Positions 8,990 to 17,616 of a DNA stretch of 64,000 nucleotides are shown one piece after another. A program made the translations under genes and the position numbers. Every line of letters starts with the position of its first letter. The first letter of the stretch is position 1. Origin of the DNA: Microcoleus sp. FACHB-61 (lineage in GTDB: Bacteria; Cyanobacteriota; Cyanobacteriia; Cyanobacteriales; Microcoleaceae); assembly GCA_014695295.1 (NCBI GenBank), contig JACJNY010000075.1, forward strand, positions 80,184 through 144,183, in the 5' to 3' direction. The notes under the pieces were generated by a model, which was not told the DNA's origin, did not search any database, and worked only from the letters and a program-made list of their open reading frames with translations.

Positions 8990-9349
8990 GTGGAACCGAT
9001 CGATTTTTTGATTGCTTGGCTGGTGACGGGCAGCAGCTTGCTGCTAATTTCTCAACTGCCGATCGGCGTAGAAATTGACAGCACACCGAAAGCAGTAATT
9101 TCCGCTGCGGTTTTGGGAATTTTGAATGTTTTAATTTTGCCAATTCTGAAAGCAGTTTTTTTCATACCGAACCTGCTGACGCTGGGATTGCTTTCCGGCG
9201 CCTTTGCTTTTATAATGAACGTGATTGTTTTTGCCTCGGCTGCGAAGTTAGTTGAAGGATTTAGCTTGCGGATGGGTCTTTGGAGCGCGGTACTGGGGGC
9301 GATCGCCTTGGCTGTAGTTAGCAGCTTTATCAACGGCGCGCTGATTTAG
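8990..9349 (+). CDS. Phage holin superfamily IV-type membrane protein
   Basis: A 119-residue protein with four hydrophobic helices: LIAWLVTGSSLLLISQL, VLGILNVLILPILKAVFF, GLLSGAFAFIMNVIVFASAA and a C-terminal helix ending SSFINGALI. The pattern, with a conserved N-x-x-I-x-P-I in helix two, fits the 4-TMS family PF04020 found in bacteria and most cyanobacteria. Function is unknown; holin is a family name only. The start is GTG at 8990, decided by a strong AAGGAGG at 8973-8979. Confidence 0.8.
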   Translation: MEPIDFLIAWLVTGSSLLLISQLPIGVEIDSTPKAVISAAVLGILNVLILPILKAVFFIPNLLTLGLLSGAFAFIMNVIVFASAAKLVEGFSLRMGLWSAVLGAIALAVVSSFINGALI

Positions 9350-9460
9350 CAACTTCCCCCGATCGAGGGCGATTTTAATCGCCCGATATTTCCCACCCTT
9401 AGCTGGCGCGTTTCCTGTGCCTACAAGCGATTTCTATCGCCGAATTTTTCTTCTCCCTTC

Positions 9461-9572
9461 TTCCTTCTATCCGTTACATCCGTTACATCCGTTAAACAAT
9501 CCGTTGCCGAACTTCCTTCTATCCGTTACATCCGTTACATCCGTTAAACAATCCGTTGCCGAACTTCCTTCT
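9461..9572. repeat. 52-bp tandem duplication with internal ATCCGTTAC units
   Basis: Two exact 52-bp copies (9461-9512 and 9513-9564) plus the start of a third. Each begins TTCCTTCTATCCGTTAC and contains 10-bp ATCCGTTACA-type subrepeats. It abuts the stop codon of nanE. A perfect GGGCGATTTTAATCGCCC palindrome lies just upstream at about 9367-9384. Confidence 0.9.
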
Positions 9573-10249
9573 TACTTGCCAATCACCGACTTATAGGCTG
9601 TCACCTTAATATCAATCCCAGTAATATCTGCGCCGACAACAACAGCCACCGCTCCTAAGTCCAATGCTTTTTTTGCCATTTCCGGTCCAGCTATCCCGCC
9701 CTCGCAGATAACAGGAACCTTAAGCTTTTCTACCATTTCCGCCAGCAAATCAAATCCGGGCGGCGAGAAATTTTTCGTCTGAGCAGTGTAGCCAAAAAGA
9801 GTAGTTGCTACAGTATCTGCACCAGCTTCGGCTGCCGCGATCGCAGCTTCTATCGTATCTACATCAGCCATCACTAATTTGCCCAATTCGCTGTGAATTT
9901 GCGCGATTAATGTCTTTAAGTCTTCGCCACCAGCAGGACGGTTTCTCAGAGTAGCGTCAACGGCGATAATATCGGCTCCAGAAGCGGCGATCGCCCGCGC
10001 GTCTTCAAACCGAGGAGTAATGTAAATCTCGCATCCCGGCAATTCCTGCTTCCAAATCCCAATTATGGGAGCGGATACTTGTTTTCGCACCGCCGCAATG
10101 TGAGCCGGAGTATCAATCCGCACGCCCGCCGCTCCTCGATTGACGGCGGTTCGAGCCATTGCCGCAATTACGATCGGGTCGTGCAGCGGCGAATCAGTAG
10201 GTGCTTGACAAGAAACAATTAATCCTGTAGGAATTTGACAATTAATCAT
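9572..10249 (-). CDS. nanE: N-acetylmannosamine-6-phosphate 2-epimerase
   Basis: A 225-residue TIM-barrel enzyme of the NanE family, which interconverts ManNAc-6-P and GlcNAc-6-P. Motifs include GLIVSCQA at the first strand, RGAAGVRI, IGIWKQELP, ITPRFEDA, VDATLRNRP, MADVDT, TTLFGYT and CEGGI. I chose ATG 10249 (MINCQIPTG). The frame stays open upstream only because it runs through a GGGGAAT tandem repeat encoding PHSPFPI units, which is not part of the protein. No sialic-acid catabolic genes are adjacent, so it more likely serves amino-sugar salvage. Confidence 0.88.
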   Translation of the reverse strand: MINCQIPTGLIVSCQAPTDSPLHDPIVIAAMARTAVNRGAAGVRIDTPAHIAAVRKQVSAPIIGIWKQELPGCEIYITPRFEDARAIAASGADIIAVDATLRNRPAGGEDLKTLIAQIHSELGKLVMADVDTIEAAIAAAEAGADTVATTLFGYTAQTKNFSPPGFDLLAEMVEKLKVPVICEGGIAGPEMAKKALDLGAVAVVVGADITGIDIKVTAYKSVIGK

Positions 10250-10306
10250 GGGGAATGGGGAATGGGGAATGGGGAATGGGGAATGGGGCATCGGGCATGG
10301 GGCTTT
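10250..10306. repeat. GGGGAAT heptanucleotide tandem repeat at the nanE start
   Basis: Five or more GGGGAAT units followed by degenerate GGGGCAT/CGGGCAT units immediately precede the nanE start codon. The repeat creates a false N-terminal extension in that frame. Related degenerate units (GCCCCAT/GCCCGAT) occur at about 10708-10756 between the next two genes. Confidence 0.9.
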
Positions 10307-10315
10307 TTTTGTAAT

Positions 10316-10681
10316 TTATTCCCTGTGCCCTATTGAACTCAAATAAGCGTTAAGTTTTGGTAGTAATTTATCCACAATAGGTTTAAATTTGCTTACTTAT
10401 TCGCTTGTGATAAGTTGTCTAGCATAGGCTAATCTTAACCAGTTTACTGTTTCGTACAAAGAGCCTCTCGCAATTTTTACAAAACGCCGATTATCTTGGT
10501 CATTATAACGACCTCTTCCTTCAGCAATATTAGCACAGACACTATCAGCCGAGCGAACGATCTGTTTGCCCATCGTATCTTTTGTGAAGTAATCCCATTT
10601 TTTAACAATTTCCCAAATCTGATTCGCCCAACTTTCCGCCAACTTATAAACCTCTAATTCCTCAAAATCAGGTCTTCCCAT
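10316..10681 (-). pseudogene. Four-helix-bundle protein (S23/IVP family) with premature stop
   Basis: The 94 codons from ATG 10681 encode the typical four-helix-bundle start: FEELEVYKLAESWANQIW, then GKQIVRSADSVCANIAEG and ARGSLYETVNWLRLA. A TAA at 10397-10399 stops it after LITSE, but the same frame continues VSKFKPIVDKLLPKLNAYL to a second stop at 10316-10318. That restores the family's usual length of about 120 residues and its fourth helix. So a single nonsense change, probably CAA to TAA, truncates it. These proteins are found within 23S rRNA intervening sequences and as free genes; function is unclear. Confidence 0.8.
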
Positions 10682-10707
10682 AATTGCCTCAAAAACTCAA
10701 TTATATT

Positions 10708-10752
10708 AAATGCCCGATGCCCGATGCCCCATGCCCCATGCCCAATTCCCAA
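10708..10752. repeat. Degenerate GCCC(C/G)AT heptamer repeat
   Basis: GCCCGAT, GCCCGAT, GCCCCAT, GCCCCAT, GCCCAAT and TCCCAAT units lie between the kinase stop and the four-helix-bundle gene. Read on the other strand it is the same ATGGGG(C) type as the repeat at 10250, so the four-helix-bundle gene is flanked by inverted copies of one repeat family. Confidence 0.8.
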
Positions 10753-13395
10753 TTACCCATTATCAACCCCGGCAATTAAAGAAATAATTTTGTCAAGCAA
10801 TTGCTCAGGGCTAATCGGTTTAACCAAACAATCGTTAGCTCCCCCCGTCACGAAAGATATCTGATCGGCGGGAATCTCATTAGCGCTTAAAGCCAGAATT
10901 TGGATATTTTCAGTAGCGGGTTTTTCGCGCAGTTGGTGAATTATTTCGCAGCCATTCATACCAGGCAAACGCATATCAACAATCACAGCATTCGGCTGCA
11001 AAAGTTCAATTTGTTCCACCGCCGCTGAACCTTCAATCATCCAGACCACTTGCAGTCCTGCGGCTGTCAGGATATCGCAAATTAGCATGGCAGTTTCTTC
11101 ATCTTCTTCGACGAGCACGAGGCTGCCCCGCAAAGAGGAAGAATGTAGCGGTAAAGATGAATTCGATTTTTCATATTTAAATTTTGTGGATTCATCTTTG
11201 GCTAGAGTTTGGATGGGTATAAAAACGGTAAAAGTAGAGCCCACATCAACTTGAGATTTGACTTGGATCGCACCGCCGTGAAGCTCTACTAACTGTTTAG
11301 TTAATGCCAATCCGAGACCGGTGCCGCCGTATTCGCGGCGGTAGGGGGAATCCAACTGCTGGAATTTTTGAAACAAAAGCGAACGCTGATCTTCGGGAAT
11401 TCCAATGCCGGTATCTTTGATTTGAAAAACAGCGGTGCTGCCTGCCGGTGCAGTACCGGGCTGCCGCACTGCCGGCGTTCGATTTTTGTCTTCTTTCACC
11501 CAAACTCGCAGGATGACTCGCCCGCCTTCGGGAGTAAATTTAATCGCATTTCCTAAAAGATTGAAGAGAATTTGCCTCAAGCGGCGCGGGTCAGCGGTGA
11601 AGCGATCGCACTCTTGTTTTATCCGCTGTTCTTGCACCAGTTCCACGCCTTTAGCCATAGCTTTTTCTTTGAGGGCGTGCAGGCTCTGAGAAGCTAATTT
11701 AGAAATTGAAAATTCACTAATTTTTAATACTGCTTTTCCCGCTTCTACTTGCGATAAATCTAAAATATCGTTAATTAATTCTAATAAGTGGTCGCCGCTG
11801 TCTCGGATAGTTTGCAGGTACTGCCGCTGCTTTTGCACCGGCACTTCTTTGCTGCCAACTTTGCCGTAAGACCACCGCAGCAGGGTGTCGGAAATGCCGA
11901 TAACGCAGGTGAGGGGAGTCCGCAATTCGTGACTCATAGCTGCCAAAAATTCGCTCTTGGCGAGGCTGGCAGACTGGGCGGCGGCCAGTGCATCGCGCAG
12001 TTCTCGCGTGCGCTCTATTACGCGCTGTTCTGAGGTACGTTTTTGCTGCTGGACTTGTGCATAAAGTTCGGCTTGGTAAATGGCGATCGCCAAATGTTCT
12101 GCTATTTGCCCCAAAAATGTTTTTTTGCTTTCTTCCCACTCCCGAAAAGTACAGTGGTGGGCAATTAGCAGCCCCCATAATTCGTCTTGAACTACGATCG
12201 GCACTAGCAGCTTCGCGCGCACATTCGCCCGCCGCATCAACTCTAAAAAACAAGGCTGAGAAGAGTAAGTTGTTTCCACATCCGCGACGCACAAAGCCAA
12301 ACCTTTGCGATATTTCTCTCTGTCAATGACTCTATTGGTAAAACAGTGCGTGCCTTCACTAAAATTCAGTACAGACGAGATAGCATCGTTGGCTAAAGCT
12401 TCGTAGGTGACGCGACCTAAATACAAGTAAGACCCGAAATTTTCTTGGATTTCCCCAGACCCAGAAACTGCCACAGGTATTTCTTTAGCTAACTCGCCAT
12501 TGTGCGGCGCTGGCACTTTTTCAAATTGATAAATTAACAGACGATCGACCTCCAAAAAATCTCGCACTCGCTCGACTGCTTTTGACAAAATTACAGGCAA
12601 TTCCAAACTCTGGCGGATTTGAGTTGTCACTTGATTCAAAAGTCGCTCTTGTTCGAGCTGCTGCTGCAAAGCATCTTCCACTGGCTGACAAAATGAAATG
12701 GAGGGACTGGCAATTTGTAATTGATTTACCGCTTCGGTAATCTGGATTTGTAGCGTTTCAGGGTCTATCACTTTGGGCGCGGAATAGGGTTCTATTTCTG
12801 TTTGGTAGTGTAGGGGCGGGTGACTATTTTTTCTGGCATCTGAAGCGAGAATATCCAGCAAATTTAGGGTGAATTCGCTTTGAAAAAATGCCGAGTTTGG
12901 CTGTAGATTTTTAATTGCTTGTTTGAGGCCGCGAATGTCAATTTGCCGCGAGGGTGCGGGCGTTATTTCTGCGAGTTTGTCTGCGAGGGGAGAGAGGAAA
13001 TTGGCGATCGCCCCGGGATCGAAAGTCAACTGCACATTCAATTGCGAATTGAGATTTTTTTCGCTGTGTTTGCGTCCGTTTGTTGCGAACTCATCTAGTA
13101 GCTTGCCCTGCAGCAGCGCACTAAAATGATCTGATACTACTGCTGCAAACCTTTCCGACGAGTTTTCCAGATTTTGATCGTCAGCGATAGCATCGTCGGC
13201 CAGCCAAATCGCCCCAGGGAGTTCAGCCATTTCCTGTAACAACTGGTAAGCAGCCTCAAAGGTTGCTAGCGGCAAAGTCCGATTTAAGGTTTTTGGTTTC
13301 AATCTAGATATTTTCCCGGTTGTTTTAAAGAACAAAATATGAATGCCCCTTTTGTGGGGACGGAACCCGGGGCGCACCAGGCGCGGCCGTTCCAA
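10753..13395 (-). CDS. Hybrid histidine kinase with cyanobacteriochrome-like GAF domain and receiver
   Basis: An 880-codon soluble sensor kinase. An unrecognised N-terminal region (1-240) precedes a GAF domain (about 251-445) of the phytochrome/cyanobacteriochrome class. The GAF has a Cys where bilin GAFs have Cys-His, here PCF (Cys382), a second Cys in HCF (Cys351) at the DXCF position, and the WGLLIAHHC strand. Then come a coiled coil, HisKA (His489 in SHELRTP), HATPase_c (N616, DTGIGIP, GGTGLGL) and a C-terminal receiver (about 757-875, Asp807). Because His follows neither Cys, bilin binding is uncertain. The start at 13395 is TTG and the first 20 residues may be too long; a TTG at codon 21 after AAAAGGGG is an alternative. 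Confidence 0.85.
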   Translation of the reverse strand: MERPRLVRPGFRPHKRGIHILFFKTTGKISRLKPKTLNRTLPLATFEAAYQLLQEMAELPGAIWLADDAIADDQNLENSSERFAAVVSDHFSALLQGKLLDEFATNGRKHSEKNLNSQLNVQLTFDPGAIANFLSPLADKLAEITPAPSRQIDIRGLKQAIKNLQPNSAFFQSEFTLNLLDILASDARKNSHPPLHYQTEIEPYSAPKVIDPETLQIQITEAVNQLQIASPSISFCQPVEDALQQQLEQERLLNQVTTQIRQSLELPVILSKAVERVRDFLEVDRLLIYQFEKVPAPHNGELAKEIPVAVSGSGEIQENFGSYLYLGRVTYEALANDAISSVLNFSEGTHCFTNRVIDREKYRKGLALCVADVETTYSSQPCFLELMRRANVRAKLLVPIVVQDELWGLLIAHHCTFREWEESKKTFLGQIAEHLAIAIYQAELYAQVQQQKRTSEQRVIERTRELRDALAAAQSASLAKSEFLAAMSHELRTPLTCVIGISDTLLRWSYGKVGSKEVPVQKQRQYLQTIRDSGDHLLELINDILDLSQVEAGKAVLKISEFSISKLASQSLHALKEKAMAKGVELVQEQRIKQECDRFTADPRRLRQILFNLLGNAIKFTPEGGRVILRVWVKEDKNRTPAVRQPGTAPAGSTAVFQIKDTGIGIPEDQRSLLFQKFQQLDSPYRREYGGTGLGLALTKQLVELHGGAIQVKSQVDVGSTFTVFIPIQTLAKDESTKFKYEKSNSSLPLHSSSLRGSLVLVEEDEETAMLICDILTAAGLQVVWMIEGSAAVEQIELLQPNAVIVDMRLPGMNGCEIIHQLREKPATENIQILALSANEIPADQISFVTGGANDCLVKPISPEQLLDKIISLIAGVDNG

Positions 13396-13939
13396 GAGAC
13401 TTGAGATGAAAGTAGTCAGAAGGCAGGCTCTCGGAGCGGACTAGAAGCCAGAGAGCTTATTTCTCCCTATAGTTGTCATCTTTCTTCGCCGCGAGTTACC
13501 CCACCATAGCTGTACGATCGCGAAAGCGGTAGGAGGACATGGGGAGCAGGGATACGGCTGAATAATCGATCGCTTCTGGTCGTGTTTGGGAACCGGGTTT
13601 TTTATGGAAACTAAGCAATTCCACTCCCCTTGCTGGGGTCAAGTTAGCACGCGCCTTTGTTGTAGGTCGGTACTTTGCCAAACACACTGCCTCCCAAATG
13701 GCTGTTTAATGCTTTCGTTACAGATATCTTAACTAGCTACGCATTCCGGGCGTGTCAACTTCAACACTTGCCCACAACTCCTGTCAGTTAAGATTTAGGC
13801 TGGTCAACTAGGACTCTTTCAAGCCCCCGCTAAATCGGTATTCCGATTAGTGGTGGGTTGTTGACCACTTTAAAAAATCTTATTCCAGTATAATATCAAT
13901 ATATAATTTGTTAACTTCTACTTAACACTATCCGGGTAA
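13396..13939. other. Divergent intergenic region, no gene recognised
   Basis: About 540 bases between the minus-strand hybrid kinase and the plus-strand coiled-coil gene, presumably holding both promoters. It contains an imperfect CTAAATCGG-tat-TCCGATTAG palindrome near 13831-13851 and a GTTGACCACTT close to TGGTCAAC inverted pair. A 63-codon minus-strand frame shows no protein character. Confidence 0.5.
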
Positions 13940-15226
13940 ATGAGCAATCCAACTCAACTCACCCCCGATTTCACGATCGGACATCTGCCTTGTCACCACT
14001 TTCAAGTGAGTGCTGCAACTCCAGGACAGGTAGTGGCTGAAAGATTCGAGCAAGAACCCGACTTGCCGGGAGTCATTATTACTCACGAATCACAGGTATT
14101 GGGCATGATTTCTCGCGTCAAGTTTAGAGAGCAAATGAGTCTTCCCGAGCGCTTTGAACTTTACGGGCCACACCCGATTCGCTGCTTGTTAGATTTTATT
14201 AGAATTCCGCCTTTGCTGCTTTCGGAAAACTGGAAAATAGACGATGCGGTGCAAGCGTCTCTCAACAGGCACAAAGACTTGATTTATGAACCAATTGTTG
14301 TGGTAATGGAAAACCGGAGCTACCGCCTTTTGGATGTTCATACTCTGGTAGTTGCCCAGTCGAAACTTTTAGCGCAAGCTAACAAACTTATTCAAAAATA
14401 CCGAGTAGAAAGACAAAAATATCTGGCAATAATTCAACAAGAACAGGCAAAATTTCACGAATGTAATGAATTATTAAAAATTCACCAACGTCAAACAGAA
14501 AAATCGAATACTACTCCCAGTTCCCAGCAAGTGGCACTGGTAAAACAAGCCGAAGAAATTGCTCAAATGAATCAGCGATTTGTGAGGATTGCGAAACTGA
14601 TTTCCTCGGAAGGCCGCCAAGCATTTCAAGCTACTTTTCAAGGTGCTAATTCTATTTGCAACAATACAGAGAAAATTTTGGGCGTTGGCAAAGCAATAGC
14701 TAATGATTTAGAAACGGTTAACCGGACTTCCCGAACCATCCGGGAGGCGATCGAACAAGTCAGGCACTTAGCAGTACAGGTTGCTGTAGTTACAAATCAA
14801 ATGGGAAGTCAGCCCAGCGGTCTGAGCCAAGTGAGTCTGGAAATTGGCAGACTGGCGAGTAAAACTTTTGAATTGGGGACTCAAATGGAGCAAATTGCCA
14901 GCCGGTTTAAACTTCGCGTTCACGAACTCACGCAGGCAGCAAGAGCGGGTGCTAATGTGGCTAAATCTGTGACCATCAAGATCGATCGCGCAGAGATGGC
15001 GCTGTTAGAGTTGGAGGAATTAATAGCGGAAAAAGATTTCCATTCACAGTCCGCTATCAAAGAACATTTCGGAGCCAGCAAAAGTGTTACCGCTGATTCT
15101 TTAGTTAAAGAGATAGAACACGCCGAAGTCGCGGTTTCCGAGTTGGAAGACTTAGTTAAGCATCAAGATTCATCGCAATATCTAATTCAAAAAATTCAGC
15201 AGGCGCTGAAGTCCAAAAAGCTCTAA
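13940..15226 (+). CDS. CBS-like domain plus coiled-coil protein, probable signalling component
   Basis: A 428-residue soluble protein. The first 140 residues resemble a tandem CBS-type module (PGQVVAERFEQEPDLPGVIITHESQVLGMISRVKF and later a second D-x-V...IVVV...YRLLDVHTLV unit). The same N-terminal arrangement precedes kinases in other cyanobacteria, by my recollection. Residues 140-428 are almost all helical heptads, like the signalling stalk of chemoreceptors, but without a recognisable MCP hairpin tip. There is no kinase or receiver motif. It lies 197 bases upstream of the multi-receiver regulator on the same strand, so a partner role there is plausible. Confidence 0.6.
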   Translation: MSNPTQLTPDFTIGHLPCHHFQVSAATPGQVVAERFEQEPDLPGVIITHESQVLGMISRVKFREQMSLPERFELYGPHPIRCLLDFIRIPPLLLSENWKIDDAVQASLNRHKDLIYEPIVVVMENRSYRLLDVHTLVVAQSKLLAQANKLIQKYRVERQKYLAIIQQEQAKFHECNELLKIHQRQTEKSNTTPSSQQVALVKQAEEIAQMNQRFVRIAKLISSEGRQAFQATFQGANSICNNTEKILGVGKAIANDLETVNRTSRTIREAIEQVRHLAVQVAVVTNQMGSQPSGLSQVSLEIGRLASKTFELGTQMEQIASRFKLRVHELTQAARAGANVAKSVTIKIDRAEMALLELEELIAEKDFHSQSAIKEHFGASKSVTADSLVKEIEHAEVAVSELEDLVKHQDSSQYLIQKIQQALKSKKL

Positions 15227-15423
15227 AATCCCCGGTATAATCCAATGAAACATTGGGAGATGTTAAAAAATAATTAAAAAAAATTACCCTTTTACTATTT
15301 TAAGAATACTATTTGTTAGACTTAGGGTGGGTAAATTTAAAATGAACTTATATCAAGAATATTTAGCTCTCCCAATAATTCGATAATAAGTCACAAATAA
15401 ATCTTAAATAATAGGTTACGGTT

Positions 15424-17346
15424 ATGAAAATTTTGCTGGTAGAAGATGACACAGTTACAGTCAGTTTGCTGACCGAAGCGCTGAACTCTCACAATTACAA
15501 TGTGAATGCGGCAGCAGACGGTGAAACAGCCTTGCACTTGGTGCAGGCATACGATTACGACCTGATTGTTTTGGATGTGCTGATTCCTAAACTCGACGGC
15601 ATTAGTTTGTGTCGGAAATTGCGATCGTCCGGCTGCCAAATGCCGATTTTACTGCTAACAGCACTAGATAGCAGCAACGATCGAGTCCAAGGGTTAGAGG
15701 CGGGTGCAGACGATTATGTGGTCAAACCCTTTAATCTCGAAGAATTAATCGCTCGAATTCGGGCTTTGCTGCGCCGGGGTAAGGCAACTTTGTCGAGTAC
15801 AAATTTGACCTGGGAAAAACTGCAAGTCAACCCGGACACTACGGAAGTAACTTATGCCGAAAAAGTGCTGCACTTGACTCCCAAAGAGTACAATTTGCTA
15901 GAACTTTTCCTGAGAAATCCCCGGCGCATTTTCAGCCGCAGCGCCATCCTCGATCGCATTTGGTCGGCCGGCGAGTTTCCTCAGGAAGAAGCTGTTACCG
16001 CTCACATCAAGGGGCTGCGGCAGAAGCTGAAAGCAGCCGGGATGACAGTAGATTTAGTGGAAACCGTGTACGGATTGGGCTACCGGCTCAAAAGTCTGCA
16101 GGAGGATATTGAGAGCCAAAAAGTGGCGCGGGAAACGGCAGAAACTGCTAAAAGTCAAGAGACTTTATCTGCTGAATCAAGCGGGTCGAGCCAAGAATTA
16201 AAGAATGACGACCGCCGCCTCAAAGTCATGAATATGGTTGCCAAAATGCGGGAAAATTTAAAAGCCAATTTTATAGAAAAGGTGGCGATATTCGAGCGCG
16301 CGATCGCTCAACTGAAAAGCGGAACATTGGAGGGCGAACTGCGGCAGGAAGCCCAGGATCAAGCTCACAAATTAGTCGGTTCTTTGGGAACTTTAGGGCT
16401 GCCGAAAGGTTCGGAAGTTGCGCGCAAGATAGAACATTTGTTCAAGGCTGAAAACATCTTGAAACCGGATACGGCTCAGCAGATTGAGGGATTGCTGCAT
16501 AACCTCAAACAGATATTCGATCGCCCGTCACCCGAACCAGAAGACGATCTGGTTCCTGCGGTTTCCCAGAAGCGCCGAATGCTGGTTGTCGATCATGATA
16601 CTTTTGGGAGCGAGCAACTGAAAATAGTAGCATCCGCTTCCGGCTTCGAGATAGAAGTAGCCAACTCTCCGCAAGCGGCAAGAAATGCGATTTCTCAACA
16701 GCCTCCCGACGCGATTTTGCTGGATTTGACATTTTCCAGAATTCAGGAAAACGGACTTTCTCTCCTAGCCGAACTCCGCAGTGAAAAACCCGAAATTCCG
16801 GTGATGGTTTTTAGCAGGCACAATCAATTGAGCGATCGAATAGAAGTTGCTCGTTTGGGAGCTTCCGGGTTTTTACACAAATCTACCCCCCCAGCAGATA
16901 TACTCAAAGCAGTCGCCCAAGTTCTCGACCAGGCAGGCCCTGCTGAAGCTAAAGTTATGGTGGTAGACGATGACGTGCATCTATTGGCTGCACTGCAAGT
17001 GATTCTACAACCTTGGGGATTTCAAGTAACAACCTTGGACGATCCCGAAAAGTTCTGGGAGGTACTCGAAACCACTTGTCCGGATTTGCTAATTTTAGAT
17101 GTGGAGATGCCCGGTTACAGTGGGATCGAGCTGTGCTTGGCAGTGCGCAACGATTTGCGCTGGAGCAAGCTCCCCGTGCTATTTTTGACGGCTCATTCCG
17201 AGTCGGAAATAGTGCGCCAAATGTTTGTCGCAGGTGCTGACGACTACGTGAACAAGCCGATCGTGAAACCGGAATTGATTGCTCGCCTCCTGAATCGTTT
17301 GGAGCGGACTCAACTCAGGCACAAACTTGCTCAGGCACAACACTAA
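15424..17346 (+). CDS. REC-wHTH-Hpt-REC-REC multidomain response regulator
   Basis: A 640-residue regulator with five modules. Receiver 1 (1-118) has Asp51 and Lys101. An OmpR-type winged helix (about 125-225; LTPKEYNLLELFLRNPRRIFSR, VTAHIKGLRQKL) binds DNA. An Hpt domain (about 265-365) has His315 in AHKLVGS. Receiver 2 (about 386-502) has Asp434 in LLDLTF and looks degenerate in its acidic pocket. Receiver 3 (about 510-630) has Asp559 in LDVEMPG. A DNA-binding head fused to a phosphotransfer histidine and two receivers means one polypeptide could run an internal phosphorelay. Neighbours are sensor kinases. Confidence 0.88.
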   Translation: MKILLVEDDTVTVSLLTEALNSHNYNVNAAADGETALHLVQAYDYDLIVLDVLIPKLDGISLCRKLRSSGCQMPILLLTALDSSNDRVQGLEAGADDYVVKPFNLEELIARIRALLRRGKATLSSTNLTWEKLQVNPDTTEVTYAEKVLHLTPKEYNLLELFLRNPRRIFSRSAILDRIWSAGEFPQEEAVTAHIKGLRQKLKAAGMTVDLVETVYGLGYRLKSLQEDIESQKVARETAETAKSQETLSAESSGSSQELKNDDRRLKVMNMVAKMRENLKANFIEKVAIFERAIAQLKSGTLEGELRQEAQDQAHKLVGSLGTLGLPKGSEVARKIEHLFKAENILKPDTAQQIEGLLHNLKQIFDRPSPEPEDDLVPAVSQKRRMLVVDHDTFGSEQLKIVASASGFEIEVANSPQAARNAISQQPPDAILLDLTFSRIQENGLSLLAELRSEKPEIPVMVFSRHNQLSDRIEVARLGASGFLHKSTPPADILKAVAQVLDQAGPAEAKVMVVDDDVHLLAALQVILQPWGFQVTTLDDPEKFWEVLETTCPDLLILDVEMPGYSGIELCLAVRNDLRWSKLPVLFLTAHSESEIVRQMFVAGADDYVNKPIVKPELIARLLNRLERTQLRHKLAQAQH

Positions 17347-17475
17347 TACCATTTTAGATTTAAAAATTAAAGAATTAAAAAATTGAAGAATTGGGAATGA
17401 CGGATGAAGCTCGGGGTTTCGAGCACCGACCTATAGTTGTATTCTTGTTTAAAACTGGTATAACTAGGAGGAAAT

Positions 17476-17565
17476 ATGCAGTGCGTGTCGGAAACGACTC
17501 AGGAAGCCTTAGCCAAGACTTGGGATTGTTTGGTTGTGCTATTCGGACGCGGTGGCGTTGATTGA
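17476..17565 (+). CDS. Possible 29-codon small ORF with strong ribosome binding site
   Basis: ATG at 17476 follows AGGAGG at 17466-17471 and reads MQCVSETTQEALAKTWDCL to a TGA at 17563. It lies in the 270-bp gap upstream of the phytochrome gene. It could be a leader peptide, a decayed remnant or chance; no family is recognised. Confidence 0.3.
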   Translation: MQCVSETTQEALAKTWDCLVVLFGRGGVD

Positions 17566-17616
17566 TGTTGGCCCGCTCATCAAGAGCACAGACTAATTTA
17601 GAGAAGTATTAATCAC

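Noticed and set aside
9461..9572. Possible CRISPR-like array
   Set aside because: The repeats are directly adjacent with no unique spacers; a plain tandem duplication.
11771..12292. 173-codon ORF inside the hybrid kinase
   Set aside because: Same-strand out-of-frame shadow, rich in Arg/Cys; the kinase frame has all motifs.
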